64,000 nt of DNA from Fibrobacter sp. (GTDB taxonomy: Bacteria; Fibrobacterota; Fibrobacteria; Fibrobacterales; Fibrobacteraceae): assembly GCA_024398935.1 (NCBI GenBank), contig JAKSIH010000014.1, positions 1 through 64,000 on the forward strand, given 5' to 3'. Both the position numbers and the translations under genes were made by a program. This document shows positions 27,254-40,901 of the stretch, piece by piece. The notes below the pieces were generated by a model. That model saw only the letters and a list, made by a program, of their open reading frames with translations, did no database searches and was not told the origin of the DNA. Position 1 is the first letter of the stretch; every line of letters starts with the position of its first letter.

Positions 27254-27292
27254 CAAAAAAAATCCCGAAAGCCTTGTTCAACTTTCGGGATT
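27254..27292 (-). terminator. Terminator of the secreted metalloprotease gene
   Basis: On the minus strand AATCCCGAAAG pairs perfectly with CTTTCGGGATT and leads into a T run. Confidence 0.9.
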
Positions 27293-27317
27293 CGCTTAAA
27301 TTCGCACTTGCGTCATC

Positions 27318-28541
27318 TTACTTAGAGAAAAGCCTAATGAAACTGGGCCGTCTTCTGTACTGATTCTGCAGGCGGCCTTTCAGGTCGTAATGCGGGCGTT
27401 CCGCGGCAATATCACCGGCAGGTCGAATTCTAGCCCTGCGAATGGCGTCCTGACCCGTAGAATCCTTGCCCGGATCCACAACGCTGGTATCTGCCACAGA
27501 GGGCGTTTCCGTCGAGTCAACCGGAATTACAACTTCGGTCGAATCACCTGCAGGCGGCACATCGCCGGAAACCGACCGAAGAATCCAGATGCCGGACTGG
27601 ATGTCGCGACTGCGCTGGTCCTGCACGATGTTCTTGCCCGAGGGCAGCAGGTACAGCTTGCTCTTGAAGTTCTGCAGGTAGAAGGCATTGGCCTGGTTCA
27701 CCGGCGACACTTCAAAGACATACCGCTGGTGGGCTCCGCCATTCCAGGAGTAGGTTCCGAGAACGATGCCAGCCGCGGTAGATTCGTTAGGAACATCCAC
27801 CACACGGTCCCCGAATTCAAATCGGTATGTTACGGGATTGTCGCCGATGCTCCAGATCCTAGCAATGGTCTGGCCCCCGGAGCAATCCATCATTTCAAGA
27901 CCATTGCTTGCAGTCACGCCCATGCACTTGCCGTCGGCCATGTATTCCACACGGGCTTCCATGTAGAAGGCTTCCTTGAACATGTCCTGGTACATCGCCT
28001 GCACAATCTTTGCATGATAGATCAAATCCTTTTCGGACTTGACCTCGCTCTTCTGGTTCAGTCCGTAAGGCCAGAAATGCTGGCCGTCGCAGTGCAGTTC
28101 CGCGCTGGGATTGTTTTCCAGTTCCTTAAGCAGGGCCTGGGCCTTCTCCCCCAGGAAAACTCCACTGCCTTTTAAATTCTGGTATTCCGTAGTAGTTCCT
28201 ACACCCATGGTGTGAGCCATTTCGTGCATGGCGGTACCCACATACATGTAGGTGCGGTTCTCGCCAAAGCGCAGGTCGCCGTTACTGCTGGCTTCCGCAG
28301 TAGGCACACCTGGAGCATAGTACACGTTAATATGTTTTGTGAGGTTCGTATAGGTGTTGTAATAATAAAGCGCGGAATCCATGACCGCAGTTATGCGGTT
28401 ATAGGCATCCAGTTCATCTGCCGTGGGATTGGACGACTTGTGCAGCACATAATCGACTTTCGCAAAGGAAGAGCCTGCAGCAAGCAGGGAAAAGGACAAA
28501 AGAGCCTTGCCCCATGTATAAAAAGACTTATTCACACCCAT
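27318..28541 (-). CDS. Secreted zinc metalloprotease-like protein with lectin-like C-terminal region
   Basis: The 407 residues have a signal peptide (about 1-27, ending SSFA) and a zinc site H106-E107-x-x-H110 in TAMHEMAHTMGVG, of the HExxHxxG type seen in metzincins; the third ligand is not evident. Residues about 225-330 look like a ricin-type or beta-trefoil lectin (RIWSIGDNPVTYRFEFGDR, YLQNFKSKLYLLPSGKNIVQD, SGIWILRSVSG). A Thr/Ser/Pro/Val linker follows, then a tail with YDLKGRLQNQYRRRP resembling the sorting tails of the other secreted proteins here. Start ATG 28541 has AAGGAA upstream. Substrate unknown; a plant-wall or host glycoprotein role is speculative. Confidence 0.78.
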   Translation of the reverse strand: MGVNKSFYTWGKALLSFSLLAAGSSFAKVDYVLHKSSNPTADELDAYNRITAVMDSALYYYNTYTNLTKHINVYYAPGVPTAEASSNGDLRFGENRTYMYVGTAMHEMAHTMGVGTTTEYQNLKGSGVFLGEKAQALLKELENNPSAELHCDGQHFWPYGLNQKSEVKSEKDLIYHAKIVQAMYQDMFKEAFYMEARVEYMADGKCMGVTASNGLEMMDCSGGQTIARIWSIGDNPVTYRFEFGDRVVDVPNESTAAGIVLGTYSWNGGAHQRYVFEVSPVNQANAFYLQNFKSKLYLLPSGKNIVQDQRSRDIQSGIWILRSVSGDVPPAGDSTEVVIPVDSTETPSVADTSVVDPGKDSTGQDAIRRARIRPAGDIAAERPHYDLKGRLQNQYRRRPSFIRLFSK

Positions 28542-28784
28542 AGTAATTCCTTTCCCTTCACACCGCCATTAAATTTATTCCGAAAAAAAGGGGATTGCAA
28601 GTAAAAAAACATTTTTCAGCGGTCAGGACGGACAAGACTAGGCGGATCAGCCCGTTCAGTAGGTGCAAAGCACATCTTTTTGGCAAAAAAATCATCCACA
28701 AACAGAGGCATTTTTTCTAGATTATAGTGCGTAAATCTTAAACCGGCGGCGCAAGTCGCCAATAACAAAACAAGAGGTAAAACA

Positions 28785-29783
28785 ATGGCAGTTTCTTACA
28801 AGGAACTCGGCTTGGTTAACACCAAGGAAATGTTCAAGAAGGCTGTTGCTGGTGGCTACGCTATCCCGGCTTTCAACTTCAACACCATGGAACAGATGCA
28901 GGCTATCGTTCAGGCTTCCGTCAAGCAGAAGTCTCCGGTGATCATGCAGGTTTCTAAGGGCGCTCGTAACTATGCTAACGGCACTATCCTCCGCTACATG
29001 GCTCAGGGTGCTGTTGAATACGCTAAGGAACTGGGCTGCGCAAATCCGCAGATCGTTCTCCACCTCGACCACGGTGACTCTTTCGAACTGTGCAAGGACT
29101 GCATCGACAACGGCTTCTCTTCCGTTATGATCGACGGTTCTCACCTCCCGTACGAAGAAAACATCGCCCTCACCAAGAAGGTTGTTGAATACGCTCACGC
29201 TCACGACGTTACCGTCGAAGCTGAACTCGGTGTTCTCGCCGGTGTTGAAGACGAAGTTTCTGCTGAAGAATCTCACTACACCAAGCCGGAAGAAGTTGTT
29301 GACTTCGCTACCCGTACTGGTTGCGACTCTCTCGCAATCTCCATCGGTACTTCTCACGGTGCTTACAAGTTCAAGCCGGAACAGTGCACTCGCAACGAAG
29401 ACGGCATCCTGGTTCCTCCTCCGCTGGCATTCGACGTTCTCGAAGCTATCGAAAAGCAGCTCCCGGGCTTCCCCATCGTTCTCCACGGTTCTTCTTCCGT
29501 TCCTCAGGACGAAGTTAAGACCATCAACGAAAACGGCGGTAAGCTCCCCGATGCAGTTGGTATTCCGGAAGAACAGCTCCGCAAGGCTTCCAAGTCTGCT
29601 GTTTGCAAGATCAACATCGACTCCGACAGCCGTCTCGCTATGACTGCTGCAGTTCGTAAGTACTTCAACGAACACCCGGATCACTTCGACCCGCGTCAGT
29701 ACCTGAAGCCGGCTCGCGAAAACATGCAGAAGATGTACGAACACAAGATCGTTGACGTTCTTGGTTCTAACGACAAGCTGTAA
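28785..29783 (+). CDS. fba: Class II fructose-bisphosphate aldolase
   Basis: The 332-residue cytosolic glycolytic enzyme cleaves fructose-1,6-bisphosphate to DHAP and GAP. Zinc-binding and active-site segments are visible: LHLDHGDSFELC, SSVMIDGSHLPYEENI, EAELGVLAG, GTSHGAYKF, IVLHGSSSVP and KINIDSDSR. The codons are extremely biased (GCT, TCT, GTT, CTC), marking a highly expressed gene, and this also leaves the opposite strand open for 340 codons. A TAGATTATAG promoter-like box lies near 28716, and AGAGG before the ATG. Two terminators follow. Confidence 0.96.
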   Translation: MAVSYKELGLVNTKEMFKKAVAGGYAIPAFNFNTMEQMQAIVQASVKQKSPVIMQVSKGARNYANGTILRYMAQGAVEYAKELGCANPQIVLHLDHGDSFELCKDCIDNGFSSVMIDGSHLPYEENIALTKKVVEYAHAHDVTVEAELGVLAGVEDEVSAEESHYTKPEEVVDFATRTGCDSLAISIGTSHGAYKFKPEQCTRNEDGILVPPPLAFDVLEAIEKQLPGFPIVLHGSSSVPQDEVKTINENGGKLPDAVGIPEEQLRKASKSAVCKINIDSDSRLAMTAAVRKYFNEHPDHFDPRQYLKPARENMQKMYEHKIVDVLGSNDKL

Positions 29784-29838
29784 TCAGACCGCTCGAGCAA
29801 AACCGCAGGTTTATAAAACCTCCGGTAGCTCTCGCTCT

Positions 29839-29873
29839 CAAAAAGGCGCTCGGTTCTACCGAGTGCCTTTTTT
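29839..29873 (+). terminator. First terminator after fba
   Basis: GGCGCTCGG pairs with CCGAGTGCC (one G-U pair) around TTCTA and is followed by T. Confidence 0.88.
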
Positions 29874-29923
29874 CACGGATAGACCGCTCGTACTAAGCCT
29901 TGCTCGCCTAACTAAAAAAGTTG

Positions 29924-29957
29924 AAAAGGACTCGCCCTTCAAAGGCGGGTCTTTTTA
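29924..29957 (+). terminator. Second terminator after fba
   Basis: GACTCGCC pairs with GGCGGGTC (one G-U pair) around CTTCAAA, then five T. It lies about 85 bases after the first, so fba readthrough is doubly blocked. Confidence 0.75.
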
Positions 29958-30041
29958 TAGTATCCATTGTTTTACAAGATTTTTTTGAATTTTTCGTCCA
30001 AAACATTTTTAGTTTAAGGAGGATAAAAATAGGAGGTTCTT

Positions 30042-30923
30042 ATGTCCAAGCTTCAAAAGTATAATCGCATTGTTTTCGCCATCATCTCCATACCCACGCT
30101 ATTTTTTATGTTCGGTTTGGCATACATGTTCGCTAGTGAGGTCCTGTTCCCAACAAAATCGGAATACGACAGAAATAATGGCAGCATTTCCAAAGAAGTG
30201 GCGGAAAAGAACAACAGGAAAAAGGAAAACACCCAGTACATTTCCTATAAAGACATCATCGTTCTCAATCCTGAAAAGATGGAATTCGTCGTTCCCGTCG
30301 TGGCAAGAACCATGGAAAAGCCAGAACGCCGTTTCGACCGCTTCGGTTTTTATGAAGCAAGCGTAGATGAAGTCGTCTTTGATGAAGATTCCCCCTCGGA
30401 ATTGGCAACGGCCATGTCCCTGGAAGAAAAGAAAGAAGATACCCCTGTCAAGAGAGTTCGAAAGCCTGATACCGCCTTCCTCAAGTCTTATTATACAGAA
30501 CAGTTCGTCAACCTGGTCTATGAAAATGACGCAGGCAAAATCCACAAGTCAATCATGGACAAACGCTTTACCGGTTGGAACTTAAGTATTATCCGCAACG
30601 GAAAGAAGCGCTACCTGGCCTTTATCGGAACGGAAAACGACACCAATAAGGACGGCTATCTCAACCAGGACGACAACGGAGACCTTTACCTCTACGATAT
30701 AGATGCGGATTCCATGAAGGTGGTCGCCCTGCCCAATATGGAGATCGAATACTTCTACATGATTAAGAATACGCCCATTCTTATCTTCGCTGTAAAGGAT
30801 AGAAACCGTCCAGAAACACACAAAAACGAAACCTTCATCTACCGTTACGATTTAAACACCGGCAAACTGGAAGATATTATCCCCGATGCAGAAAAAGAAA
30901 TGCATCGAAAGCAGATCCAGTAA
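30042..30923 (+). CDS. Membrane-anchored protein with an EF-hand-like loop
   Basis: The 293 residues have one membrane segment (about 10-32) and a periplasmic part. Residues 200-211 (DTNKDGYLNQDD) form an EF-hand-like calcium loop inside a beta-propeller-like stretch (RYLAFIGTENDTN, NGDLYLYDIDADSMKVV, FIYRYDLNTGKLEDI). It has two purine-rich ribosome-binding sites before the ATG. No named family is recognised; the blade-like repeats suggest a sensing or scaffold domain. Confidence 0.7.
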   Translation: MSKLQKYNRIVFAIISIPTLFFMFGLAYMFASEVLFPTKSEYDRNNGSISKEVAEKNNRKKENTQYISYKDIIVLNPEKMEFVVPVVARTMEKPERRFDRFGFYEASVDEVVFDEDSPSELATAMSLEEKKEDTPVKRVRKPDTAFLKSYYTEQFVNLVYENDAGKIHKSIMDKRFTGWNLSIIRNGKKRYLAFIGTENDTNKDGYLNQDDNGDLYLYDIDADSMKVVALPNMEIEYFYMIKNTPILIFAVKDRNRPETHKNETFIYRYDLNTGKLEDIIPDAEKEMHRKQIQ

Positions 30924-30968
30924 GTTTTGTATATTGCCCTCTATGAAAGCAAACGATTCTGTGACCAT

Positions 30969-30995
30969 GACCTGCCCTACAAGGCAGGTCTTTTT
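30969..30995 (+). terminator. Rho-independent terminator
   Basis: GACCTGCC pairs with GGCAGGTC around CTACAA, then five T. It ends the preceding plus-strand gene. Confidence 0.85.
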
Positions 30996-30998
30996 CGT

Positions 30999-31307
30999 TC
31001 ACGGTGTATTTCCGCCGACGCCTAAGCTACCGATAGCTAACCCAAATAAAACAGCCGATCCTAAAATAACAAGGCCCACGAAAATCAAGACATCATCGAC
31101 TTCCGCGACCCCTCCATTTGCGAAATTCAAGGCGTCGTTAATGGCGACGGTCTTTGCCGAATGATTGTTCACGGACTTAGATGCAGAAGCGTACTGCACA
31201 GCAGATACTTGTGACCTGTGAGATACCGACGGTCCTACAGAAGCACACCCTACGGTGCTTATACAAAGAGCTACAGCAAGCAGAATGGCGATAACAGTCT
31301 TAATCAT
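30999..31307 (-). CDS. Small lipoprotein with a C-terminal membrane helix
   Basis: The product is 102 residues. The signal segment ends in a lipobox (STVGC, Cys 21). A Ser/Ala/Val-rich region follows, then a hydrophobic helix near 70-95 (VDDVLIFVGLVILGSAVLFGLAIGSLGVGG). The start at 31307 was chosen because it gives a proper lipoprotein signal and has AGG purines upstream, with a TATATT box at 31325-31330; the open frame continues further upstream without meaning. Function unknown. Confidence 0.72.
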   Translation of the reverse strand: MIKTVIAILLAVALCISTVGCASVGPSVSHRSQVSAVQYASASKSVNNHSAKTVAINDALNFANGGVAEVDDVLIFVGLVILGSAVLFGLAIGSLGVGGNTP

Positions 31308-31419
31308 CCTAACCTCACCCTTTAAATATAGCCCACAAACTCCACCATAGTCTCTTTTTTTCGTAAAAGTTTCGTATATTGAGCAAAAAACTTCATCCAT
31401 CCAACCAGGAGCCAACAAA

Positions 31420-31680
31420 ATGATTTGTCCACATTGTGGTGCAGAACTAAAAGATGACGCCACCTTCTGCCGTCACTGTGGCAGCGACAAAAATACAGGT
31501 TGGAAGGACGGTGCAGAATTTGCCGGCGAGGAACTCCCCGACTACGACGAGATCCTGGAAAATGAATTTGGAGAAGACTCCCAGGGCAACAAGAAGAAGC
31601 CCCGGGGAATGGGTATCATCGGCACTATTGCAGCAATTATTGTGGCCCTAGCCTTTATGGCAGCCATGGTGTTGCATTAG
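31420..31680 (+). CDS. Zinc-ribbon membrane protein
   Basis: The 86 residues start with a zinc ribbon (MICPHCGAELKDD then FCRHCG, two CxxC knuckles), continue with an acidic linker and end in a membrane helix (about 64-84). This is the common zinc_ribbon_2 tail-anchored layout of unknown function. AGGAG precedes the ATG; a TATATT box lies at 31375-31380. Its stop is 8 bases from the convergent kinase gene. Confidence 0.75.
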   Translation: MICPHCGAELKDDATFCRHCGSDKNTGWKDGAEFAGEELPDYDEILENEFGEDSQGNKKKPRGMGIIGTIAAIIVALAFMAAMVLH

Positions 31681-31688
31681 CCAAAATC

Positions 31689-35654
<3,966 letters not shown>

Positions 35655-35666
35655 GACAAGGCCCCT

Positions 35667-36737
35667 TTAAATGGAACCATCTTTAAACTTTTCGTAAAGT
35701 TCCGGCAGGGAACTCTCGATTTCCATAAAGGCTTTTACCACACCCGGGTCGAACTGGGTACCATTGGCAGAGGCGATTTCTGCAACGGCAGTCCCATGCG
35801 GAAGGGGCTCCTTGTAAGGTCTGCGGGAGACCAGGGCATCATAGACATCGGCAACGGCCATAAGCCTTGCGCCTACCGGGATTTCCGCGCCGCTGATTCC
35901 GTTGGGATAACCCTTGCCATCCCAGCGTTCGTGATGATTCAGGATAATCTCTGCGGCAATTTTTACCAGGGGATGGTCAGCCAATTCACGAGTCGCGTTC
36001 ACCAGCACGTCATAACCCATCTGGGGATGCTTGCTCATGAAAGCGCGTTCTTCGTCCGAGAGCCTAGCCGGCTTGTGGAGAATCTCGTCGGGAATGCCAA
36101 CCTTGCCAATATCGTGCAAGGGAGCAGCAGTCGCGTAATAGTCCACATAGCTCCTGTTCGGGATTGCACCGCTATAGTCCGGATGATTCATCAGCTTTTC
36201 GGCCAGCATCTGGACAAGTACCTGGGTACGCTTGATGTGTTCACCCGTATCCGTATCGCGATATTCCGCCAGGGCACCGAGACTGGTAAGCATTACCTTC
36301 AAGGTCTTGCGCAAGTCGCGGGTCTTTTCGTCCACCAGTTCATGAAGATGGTCCCGCTGATGCTTGAATTCAAGCTGATTCTTAATACGGAGCCGGACCA
36401 GGTCCGGATTGAAAGGTTTTACAATGTAGTCCACGGCACCGAGATCAAGCCCCGTCTGCTCGCTTTTGGCGTCGGCCTTTGCCGTAAGGAAGATAACAGG
36501 AGTATCCTCCACAAGCCCTTTAGCCTTCATCTGGCGGAGAGTCTCGTAGCCATCCATCTCCGGCATCATCACGTCCAGGAGAATCAGGTCCGGCTTCACC
36601 TTTTCCGTAAGGAGAATGCCCTTCTTGCCGTTGAGGGCTACATACATATCATACTCACTGCACAGGATACCCTCCAACACTTCAATATTGGTCTTGGTAT
36701 CATCGATTACGAGAATTTTTGCCAGTGAGCTATCCAT
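35667..36737 (-). CDS. Response regulator with HD-GYP domain (RpfG-like)
   Basis: The 356 residues have an N-terminal receiver (D12, D13, phosphoacceptor D55 in LILLDVMMPEMDG, K near 107 in VKPF), a short helical linker, and a C-terminal HD-GYP domain (HDIGKVGIPDEIL, HHERWDGKGYPNG, ADVYDALVSRRPYK). HD-GYP proteins hydrolyse cyclic di-GMP to pGpG or GMP. The last motif reads GYP, so it is a likely active enzyme. It is first in an operon with the hybrid kinase. Oligoribonuclease, encoded at 10650, would finish pGpG breakdown. Confidence 0.93.
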   Translation of the reverse strand: MDSSLAKILVIDDTKTNIEVLEGILCSEYDMYVALNGKKGILLTEKVKPDLILLDVMMPEMDGYETLRQMKAKGLVEDTPVIFLTAKADAKSEQTGLDLGAVDYIVKPFNPDLVRLRIKNQLEFKHQRDHLHELVDEKTRDLRKTLKVMLTSLGALAEYRDTDTGEHIKRTQVLVQMLAEKLMNHPDYSGAIPNRSYVDYYATAAPLHDIGKVGIPDEILHKPARLSDEERAFMSKHPQMGYDVLVNATRELADHPLVKIAAEIILNHHERWDGKGYPNGISGAEIPVGARLMAVADVYDALVSRRPYKEPLPHGTAVAEIASANGTQFDPGVVKAFMEIESSLPELYEKFKDGSI

Positions 36738-36875
36738 GTCCCTAATATATGTTAAGATTTTGGAATGTGATAACTTATTTTATTCCAAAATGGAATAAAA
36801 ATTGGCTTTTTTGAGCTAAAATCACAAGTAGGGAAGTTTTTTGTAAGTTTCAAGCGTGATGTGGGACACAATTAG

Positions 36876-36910
36876 AAAAACTCCCCCGCCGGCAAGGCCA
36901 GCGAAGGAGC
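36876..36910 (-). terminator. Terminator of the Ubl-conjugation/Clp operon
   Basis: On the minus strand a long, partly bulged stem (AGCTCC, CGC and GGC pairing with GCC, GCG and GGAG) is followed by five T, ten bases after the Clp stop. Confidence 0.65.
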
Positions 36911-36919
36911 TTTTCGAGG

Positions 36920-39394
36920 TTAGGAGTCAAACTGATAGGTTCCGCCAGGGGATAACTCCCCAGAAAGGATTCTTTCGCAGAGAAAATCCTGGACTTCCCG
37001 CTGGAGGGTGCGTTCCACAGGGCGGGCGCCGAACTCCGGATTGAAGGATTGCCGAGCGAGCCGGGAAACGGTAGCGTCGCTGAATTTTATGCAATAGCCT
37101 TTCTTCTGGAAGTTATCCGCCATGGAATTCAACTTGAGACGAACGATTTTCTCAATGGAATCCTGAGAAAGGGAATCAAAGGTAATGATTTCGTCGATAC
37201 GGTTGATAAATTCCGGAGGCATGATGCGGCGAAGGCTTTCTTCCTTGGCATTACTGGTCATGATGATGACCGTATTGCGGAAATCCACGGTACGGCCTTT
37301 TCCGTCGGTCATGCGGCCATCATCCAGGACCTGAAGCAAGCTGTTGAAAATGGCGGGGTGAGCTTTCTCGATTTCATCAAAAAGGACCACACTATAAGGC
37401 TTGCGGCGTACAGCTTCGGTAAGCTGGCCTCCGTTATCATACCCTACATATCCCGGGGGCGCACCGAAAAGTCTACTGATGCTATGGCCTTCCTGATATT
37501 CACTCATATCGATACGGACCACCTGTCTGGAATCCCCAAAGAGAAATCCTGCCAAGGTCTTACACAGTTCGGTTTTGCCAACGCCTGTAGTACCCAGGAA
37601 AAGGAAAGAACCTACGGGTCGCTTTTCGCTGGAAAAGCCAAGACGATTCTTCTTGATGACTCGTGCCACCGCACTTACAGCATGATCCTGGCCGATGACA
37701 TTTTCGTGAAGAATCTGTTCCAGATGGCGGAGGCGTTCCCGTTCATCGTCATCCATGTTTTCTACGGGAATGCCCGTCCACTTGGTAACCACCTTCTTAA
37801 TATCATCTGCGTCAAGGACCGTCTTGTACAGGGATGTTTCGTTCTGGTCCATTTGCTGTTGGAGCAGTTCGATGGATGCCGAAAGGATTTCCGCACGACG
37901 CTTCTTTTCGGCAGCGACTTCAAAATTGTTAAGGCGGAGGGCATCGTTACGTTCTTCCAGCAAGCGATTGCGGGAATCCAGCATTTCCTGGAGACGGGTA
38001 AATCCCGTACGCTCGTTTTGCCACTTGGCGTAAAGGATATCGATTTTTTCCCGCAGATTCTGGATTTCTACAGCGAGATTTGTTGGTCCCTCCTGGAGAG
38101 ACGAAGCCTCCCCGTTGTGTGAGGATGACCGCGCATTTTCGGACGCACACTGCTGTTCCACCTCCCGTTCTTCTTCTTTCTGGCGGAGTTCCGCCCGCAT
38201 TTGCTCCAGGGATTCCGGGCAGGAGCACCTTTCATAGCGCATGCGACTTGCCGCCTCGTCAAGAAGGTCGATAGCCTTGTCCGGCAGGAAACGATCGGCA
38301 ATGTAACGGTGCGACAGATGAACGGCGGCCTTGACCGCCTCATCATCGATTTTGATATGATGGTGGGCTTCGTAGGTTTTCTTGATTCCGCGAAGGATCG
38401 AAATGGCAGAATCCACATCCGGTTCGTCCACAGTCACCTTCATGAACCGACGTTCGAAGGCCTTGTCCTTTTCGATGTACTTCTGGAATTCATCGAGGGT
38501 GGTAGCTCCAATGACCTGTAGGCTACCGCGGGCAAGTTCCGGCTTCATGATGTTTGCAGCATCCACATTGCCGCCTGCCCCCACCATCAAATGGATTTCA
38601 TCTACAAACAGGATTACATTGCGGTCCGAGGCCGCCTTGTCAACGACCCCCTTCAGGCGGTTTTCAAACTCGCCGGCAGAACTTGCTCCTGCGTGAAGGG
38701 CCGCCACATCCAAAGTGTAGATCTGAAGGTTCTGCAATTCCACCGGAACTTCGTTTTTAACGATGCGGTGGGCCAATCCCTCTATGATGGCGGTCTTTCC
38801 AACCCCAGGCTCCCCTACCAGAACAGGATTACATTTCGTCTTTCGACTGAGAATCTGCAGAATCCGCCGGATTTCTTCGTCACGGCCGATGACTTCCGAA
38901 ATTGACCCCTCCTGAGCCATCTTGTTCATACTGTGGACATACTTCAACTGCTCTCGCGAAAAGGGACCATCCGAAGAATCGGTTCCTGCATTTTCTATTT
39001 GATTCCTAGAGCGGACAACAGCAGCCCTTAACTGGCGTTCGTCAAGGCCCACCTTTGACGCCGAGGCCAACACAACCACCTCAAGCGTCGCGGAGGGCAA
39101 ATGCATACTGCGTGCTAGTTCCTGGGAGCGGTCCAGAACTTCCTGAAATTCCCTGGAAAAGGGCTTTACGGAATTTTCGGATCTTGAAAGCCCCTGAACC
39201 ATCGCGCCGATGGTCCTTCCAAGAAAGCTCCACTCCACATGAATCTGATCAAGAAGATACCGAAGGATTTCCTTTCCTTCGCTATCCCGCATCAAGGCTA
39301 CATAAAACAGAGGGGTCTCGATTTTTTCATAGCCGCCACGAAGAGCGATTTCACGCATTTGGCCCAGGAGGGCTGTTGTCTTTTCGGAATACAT
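36920..39394 (-). CDS. Clp-family double AAA+ unfoldase (ClpB/ClpC-like), operon partner of the E1-E2-JAB genes
   Basis: The 824 residues contain a Clp_N repeat domain (about 1-145), AAA1 (Walker A GEPGVGKT, Walker [10 protein letters not shown]), a coiled-coil middle region (about 395-520), and AAA2 ([21 protein letters not shown], then [14 protein letters not shown]). The segment between the sensor-1 MTSN and PEFINRID is only about 14 residues and shows no IGF/IGL-type loop, so ClpP docking is unlikely; it should act as an unfoldase or disaggregase. It starts one base after the stop of the E1-like gene. Sequence cues match Clp broadly rather than a housekeeping ClpB, so it is probably a dedicated accessory member. 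Confidence 0.88.
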   Translation of the reverse strand: MYSEKTTALLGQMREIALRGGYEKIETPLFYVALMRDSEGKEILRYLLDQIHVEWSFLGRTIGAMVQGLSRSENSVKPFSREFQEVLDRSQELARSMHLPSATLEVVVLASASKVGLDERQLRAAVVRSRNQIENAGTDSSDGPFSREQLKYVHSMNKMAQEGSISEVIGRDEEIRRILQILSRKTKCNPVLVGEPGVGKTAIIEGLAHRIVKNEVPVELQNLQIYTLDVAALHAGASSAGEFENRLKGVVDKAASDRNVILFVDEIHLMVGAGGNVDAANIMKPELARGSLQVIGATTLDEFQKYIEKDKAFERRFMKVTVDEPDVDSAISILRGIKKTYEAHHHIKIDDEAVKAAVHLSHRYIADRFLPDKAIDLLDEAASRMRYERCSCPESLEQMRAELRQKEEEREVEQQCASENARSSSHNGEASSLQEGPTNLAVEIQNLREKIDILYAKWQNERTGFTRLQEMLDSRNRLLEERNDALRLNNFEVAAEKKRRAEILSASIELLQQQMDQNETSLYKTVLDADDIKKVVTKWTGIPVENMDDDERERLRHLEQILHENVIGQDHAVSAVARVIKKNRLGFSSEKRPVGSFLFLGTTGVGKTELCKTLAGFLFGDSRQVVRIDMSEYQEGHSISRLFGAPPGYVGYDNGGQLTEAVRRKPYSVVLFDEIEKAHPAIFNSLLQVLDDGRMTDGKGRTVDFRNTVIIMTSNAKEESLRRIMPPEFINRIDEIITFDSLSQDSIEKIVRLKLNSMADNFQKKGYCIKFSDATVSRLARQSFNPEFGARPVERTLQREVQDFLCERILSGELSPGGTYQFDS

Positions 39395-39395
39395 C

Positions 39396-40628
39396 TTAAT
39401 CCTGAGACAGATTGTTCAACATGACCTCGACTTCGTCTCCTTCATCAAGATCCATTTCTTCACCATTGCCGCAAATGGCACAGTTATCAATTTTCTGTAT
39501 ATGAGCGCCATACCAGCGAAGAATCGTAGGCTTTGCACCAGCACCTGGCAGGGGAACCCAGTTTGCAAAGCGATTCTCGCGACGGTTTGCCCACATGTAG
39601 TAATCGTAAATCAGTTCATCCTCCAGGGAGGAGATTCCCGATTCCGTACCCCGGGAAAGTTCCACCAGGGAAAGCTTCACCATCATATTGCAGATGGGAT
39701 TGATGTCTGCAGAAAGCCCCACCTGGACAATGGCGTTGGCATCCTCTTCGCTGACATACGCCGCGATTTGCCCGTTACGACGGGCGGACTGCACATCGGT
39801 CACTTCTTCGTTATCGGAGGCAAACCATGAATTCCCCAGCAGGCAGTTGTAGCAGGGACCACTTGGAACATAACGGAATACATCGCCACCGGCGGCGCGG
39901 GAGTTGGCACGGCCAAAAATACAGGTTTTTCCGAACTTGACAACCGCATTGGAAAGATTGAAGCGGCTTCGATTATTATCTGTCGCACAGATAATCAAGT
40001 CAGCCTTCGCCACTTCCTGTTCCAGAATTTCAGGATCGTCATTAATATCGATCGGGAACTTGTCCACCACCGCATAGGGATTCTTGCCCTTAATGGCATC
40101 GTAGAGTGCATCCGTCTTAAGACGGCCCAGGTCATTCACGACGCAGGTGTGGCGCATGAGATTATGAAGTTCCACCCGGTCAAAATCCATGAGGGCGAAC
40201 TGCCCTACCCCAGCCTTCGCAAGTTCAATGGCGATCTGGGAGCCGAAACTGCCAAGTCCCACAATCATCACCCGCTTAGGAGCAAGCGTTCCCACTTCGA
40301 GAATCCCCTTGCTGCGGGAGTAGAGGTTTTCACGGGACGGAATGAACTGCAGATCAACTTTTTTCGGAGAACCGCATTCCACCTCAAAGGCGCTCACATT
40401 CTTGGAATCATCCACAAGCACCACATGGGAATACCTGGAAAGAGTTCCAGCCTTTTCAAGGACAGACGCATCTGTCGTAAAAAGGCAAAGGGACTCCTTG
40501 CCGTAACCGTGAAGGGGGCGCGCCAGGTGAAGGTGAACGACATCTTCGCCTTCCCAGGTGCAGGCAACCCCATCTGTAGCGGTTCCCTGAAAATGATCCA
40601 GTTCCTGCTGGTCCACAAAGACTAACAT
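39396..40628 (-). CDS. ThiF/E1-like adenylyltransferase
   Basis: The 410 residues have an N-terminal domain of unknown type (1-112), then a ThiF-type Rossmann domain with the nucleotide motif GLGSFG (124-129), the D148-x-D150 and N156/R159 set in DFDRVELHNLMRH, K171, and D217 in ATDNNRSR. CxxC pairs at 259-262 and 383-386 likely bind zinc. The family adenylates the C-terminus of a ubiquitin-like or other small protein and passes it to a thiol. A candidate thiol is C236 (KTCIFGRAN); this is a guess. The start overlaps the 82-aa gene by 7 bases and the stop is one base from clp, so it is strictly coupled. Confidence 0.87.
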   Translation of the reverse strand: MLVFVDQQELDHFQGTATDGVACTWEGEDVVHLHLARPLHGYGKESLCLFTTDASVLEKAGTLSRYSHVVLVDDSKNVSAFEVECGSPKKVDLQFIPSRENLYSRSKGILEVGTLAPKRVMIVGLGSFGSQIAIELAKAGVGQFALMDFDRVELHNLMRHTCVVNDLGRLKTDALYDAIKGKNPYAVVDKFPIDINDDPEILEQEVAKADLIICATDNNRSRFNLSNAVVKFGKTCIFGRANSRAAGGDVFRYVPSGPCYNCLLGNSWFASDNEEVTDVQSARRNGQIAAYVSEEDANAIVQVGLSADINPICNMMVKLSLVELSRGTESGISSLEDELIYDYYMWANRRENRFANWVPLPGAGAKPTILRWYGAHIQKIDNCAICGNGEEMDLDEGDEVEVMLNNLSQD

Positions 40629-40870
40629 GCGAATCCTTCCTTGGTCATGCCGGTCACAATGGTACCCTGATCCGGAGCGGAGCCCTTGCGGACCTGGCGA
40701 AATTCGCCGGTAGCCTCATCAAAGACAAGGTCCATCATGGAATTGCCATCACCCTGACCACCCTGACGGCGAACTTCTTCACCGAGATTTTCCTGGGCGG
40801 TGCCGGCAAAGCCGTCGATGGACATGGAGAGGACTACAGAACCTGCTGTAGCAAAAAAATTCTTACTCAT
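40622..40870 (-). CDS. 82-residue protein of the Ubl-type operon, possible modifier or substrate
   Basis: This short protein lies between the E2-like and E1-like genes and overlaps the E1 start. The N-terminus (SKNFFATAGSVVLSMSIDGFAG) is mildly hydrophobic; the middle is Gly/Gln-rich (QGGQGDGNSMMDL) followed by a DEATGEFRQVRKG segment, and the end is MTKEGFAC. It has no clear beta-grasp pattern and no Gly-Gly end, so it is not an obvious ubiquitin-like protein. Its position is where modifier genes sit in E1-E2-JAB cassettes. It could be a modifier with an unusual C-terminus, a substrate or a regulator. No family recognised. Confidence 0.6.
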   Translation of the reverse strand: MSKNFFATAGSVVLSMSIDGFAGTAQENLGEEVRRQGGQGDGNSMMDLVFDEATGEFRQVRKGSAPDQGTIVTGMTKEGFAC

Positions 40871-40901
40871 AATCTTACCTCTTGGTAATCTTGGTTAGTC
40901 G

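Noticed and set aside
28722..29744. 340-codon minus-strand frame over fba
   Set aside because: Antisense to a highly expressed aldolase gene; no family and no ribosome-binding site.
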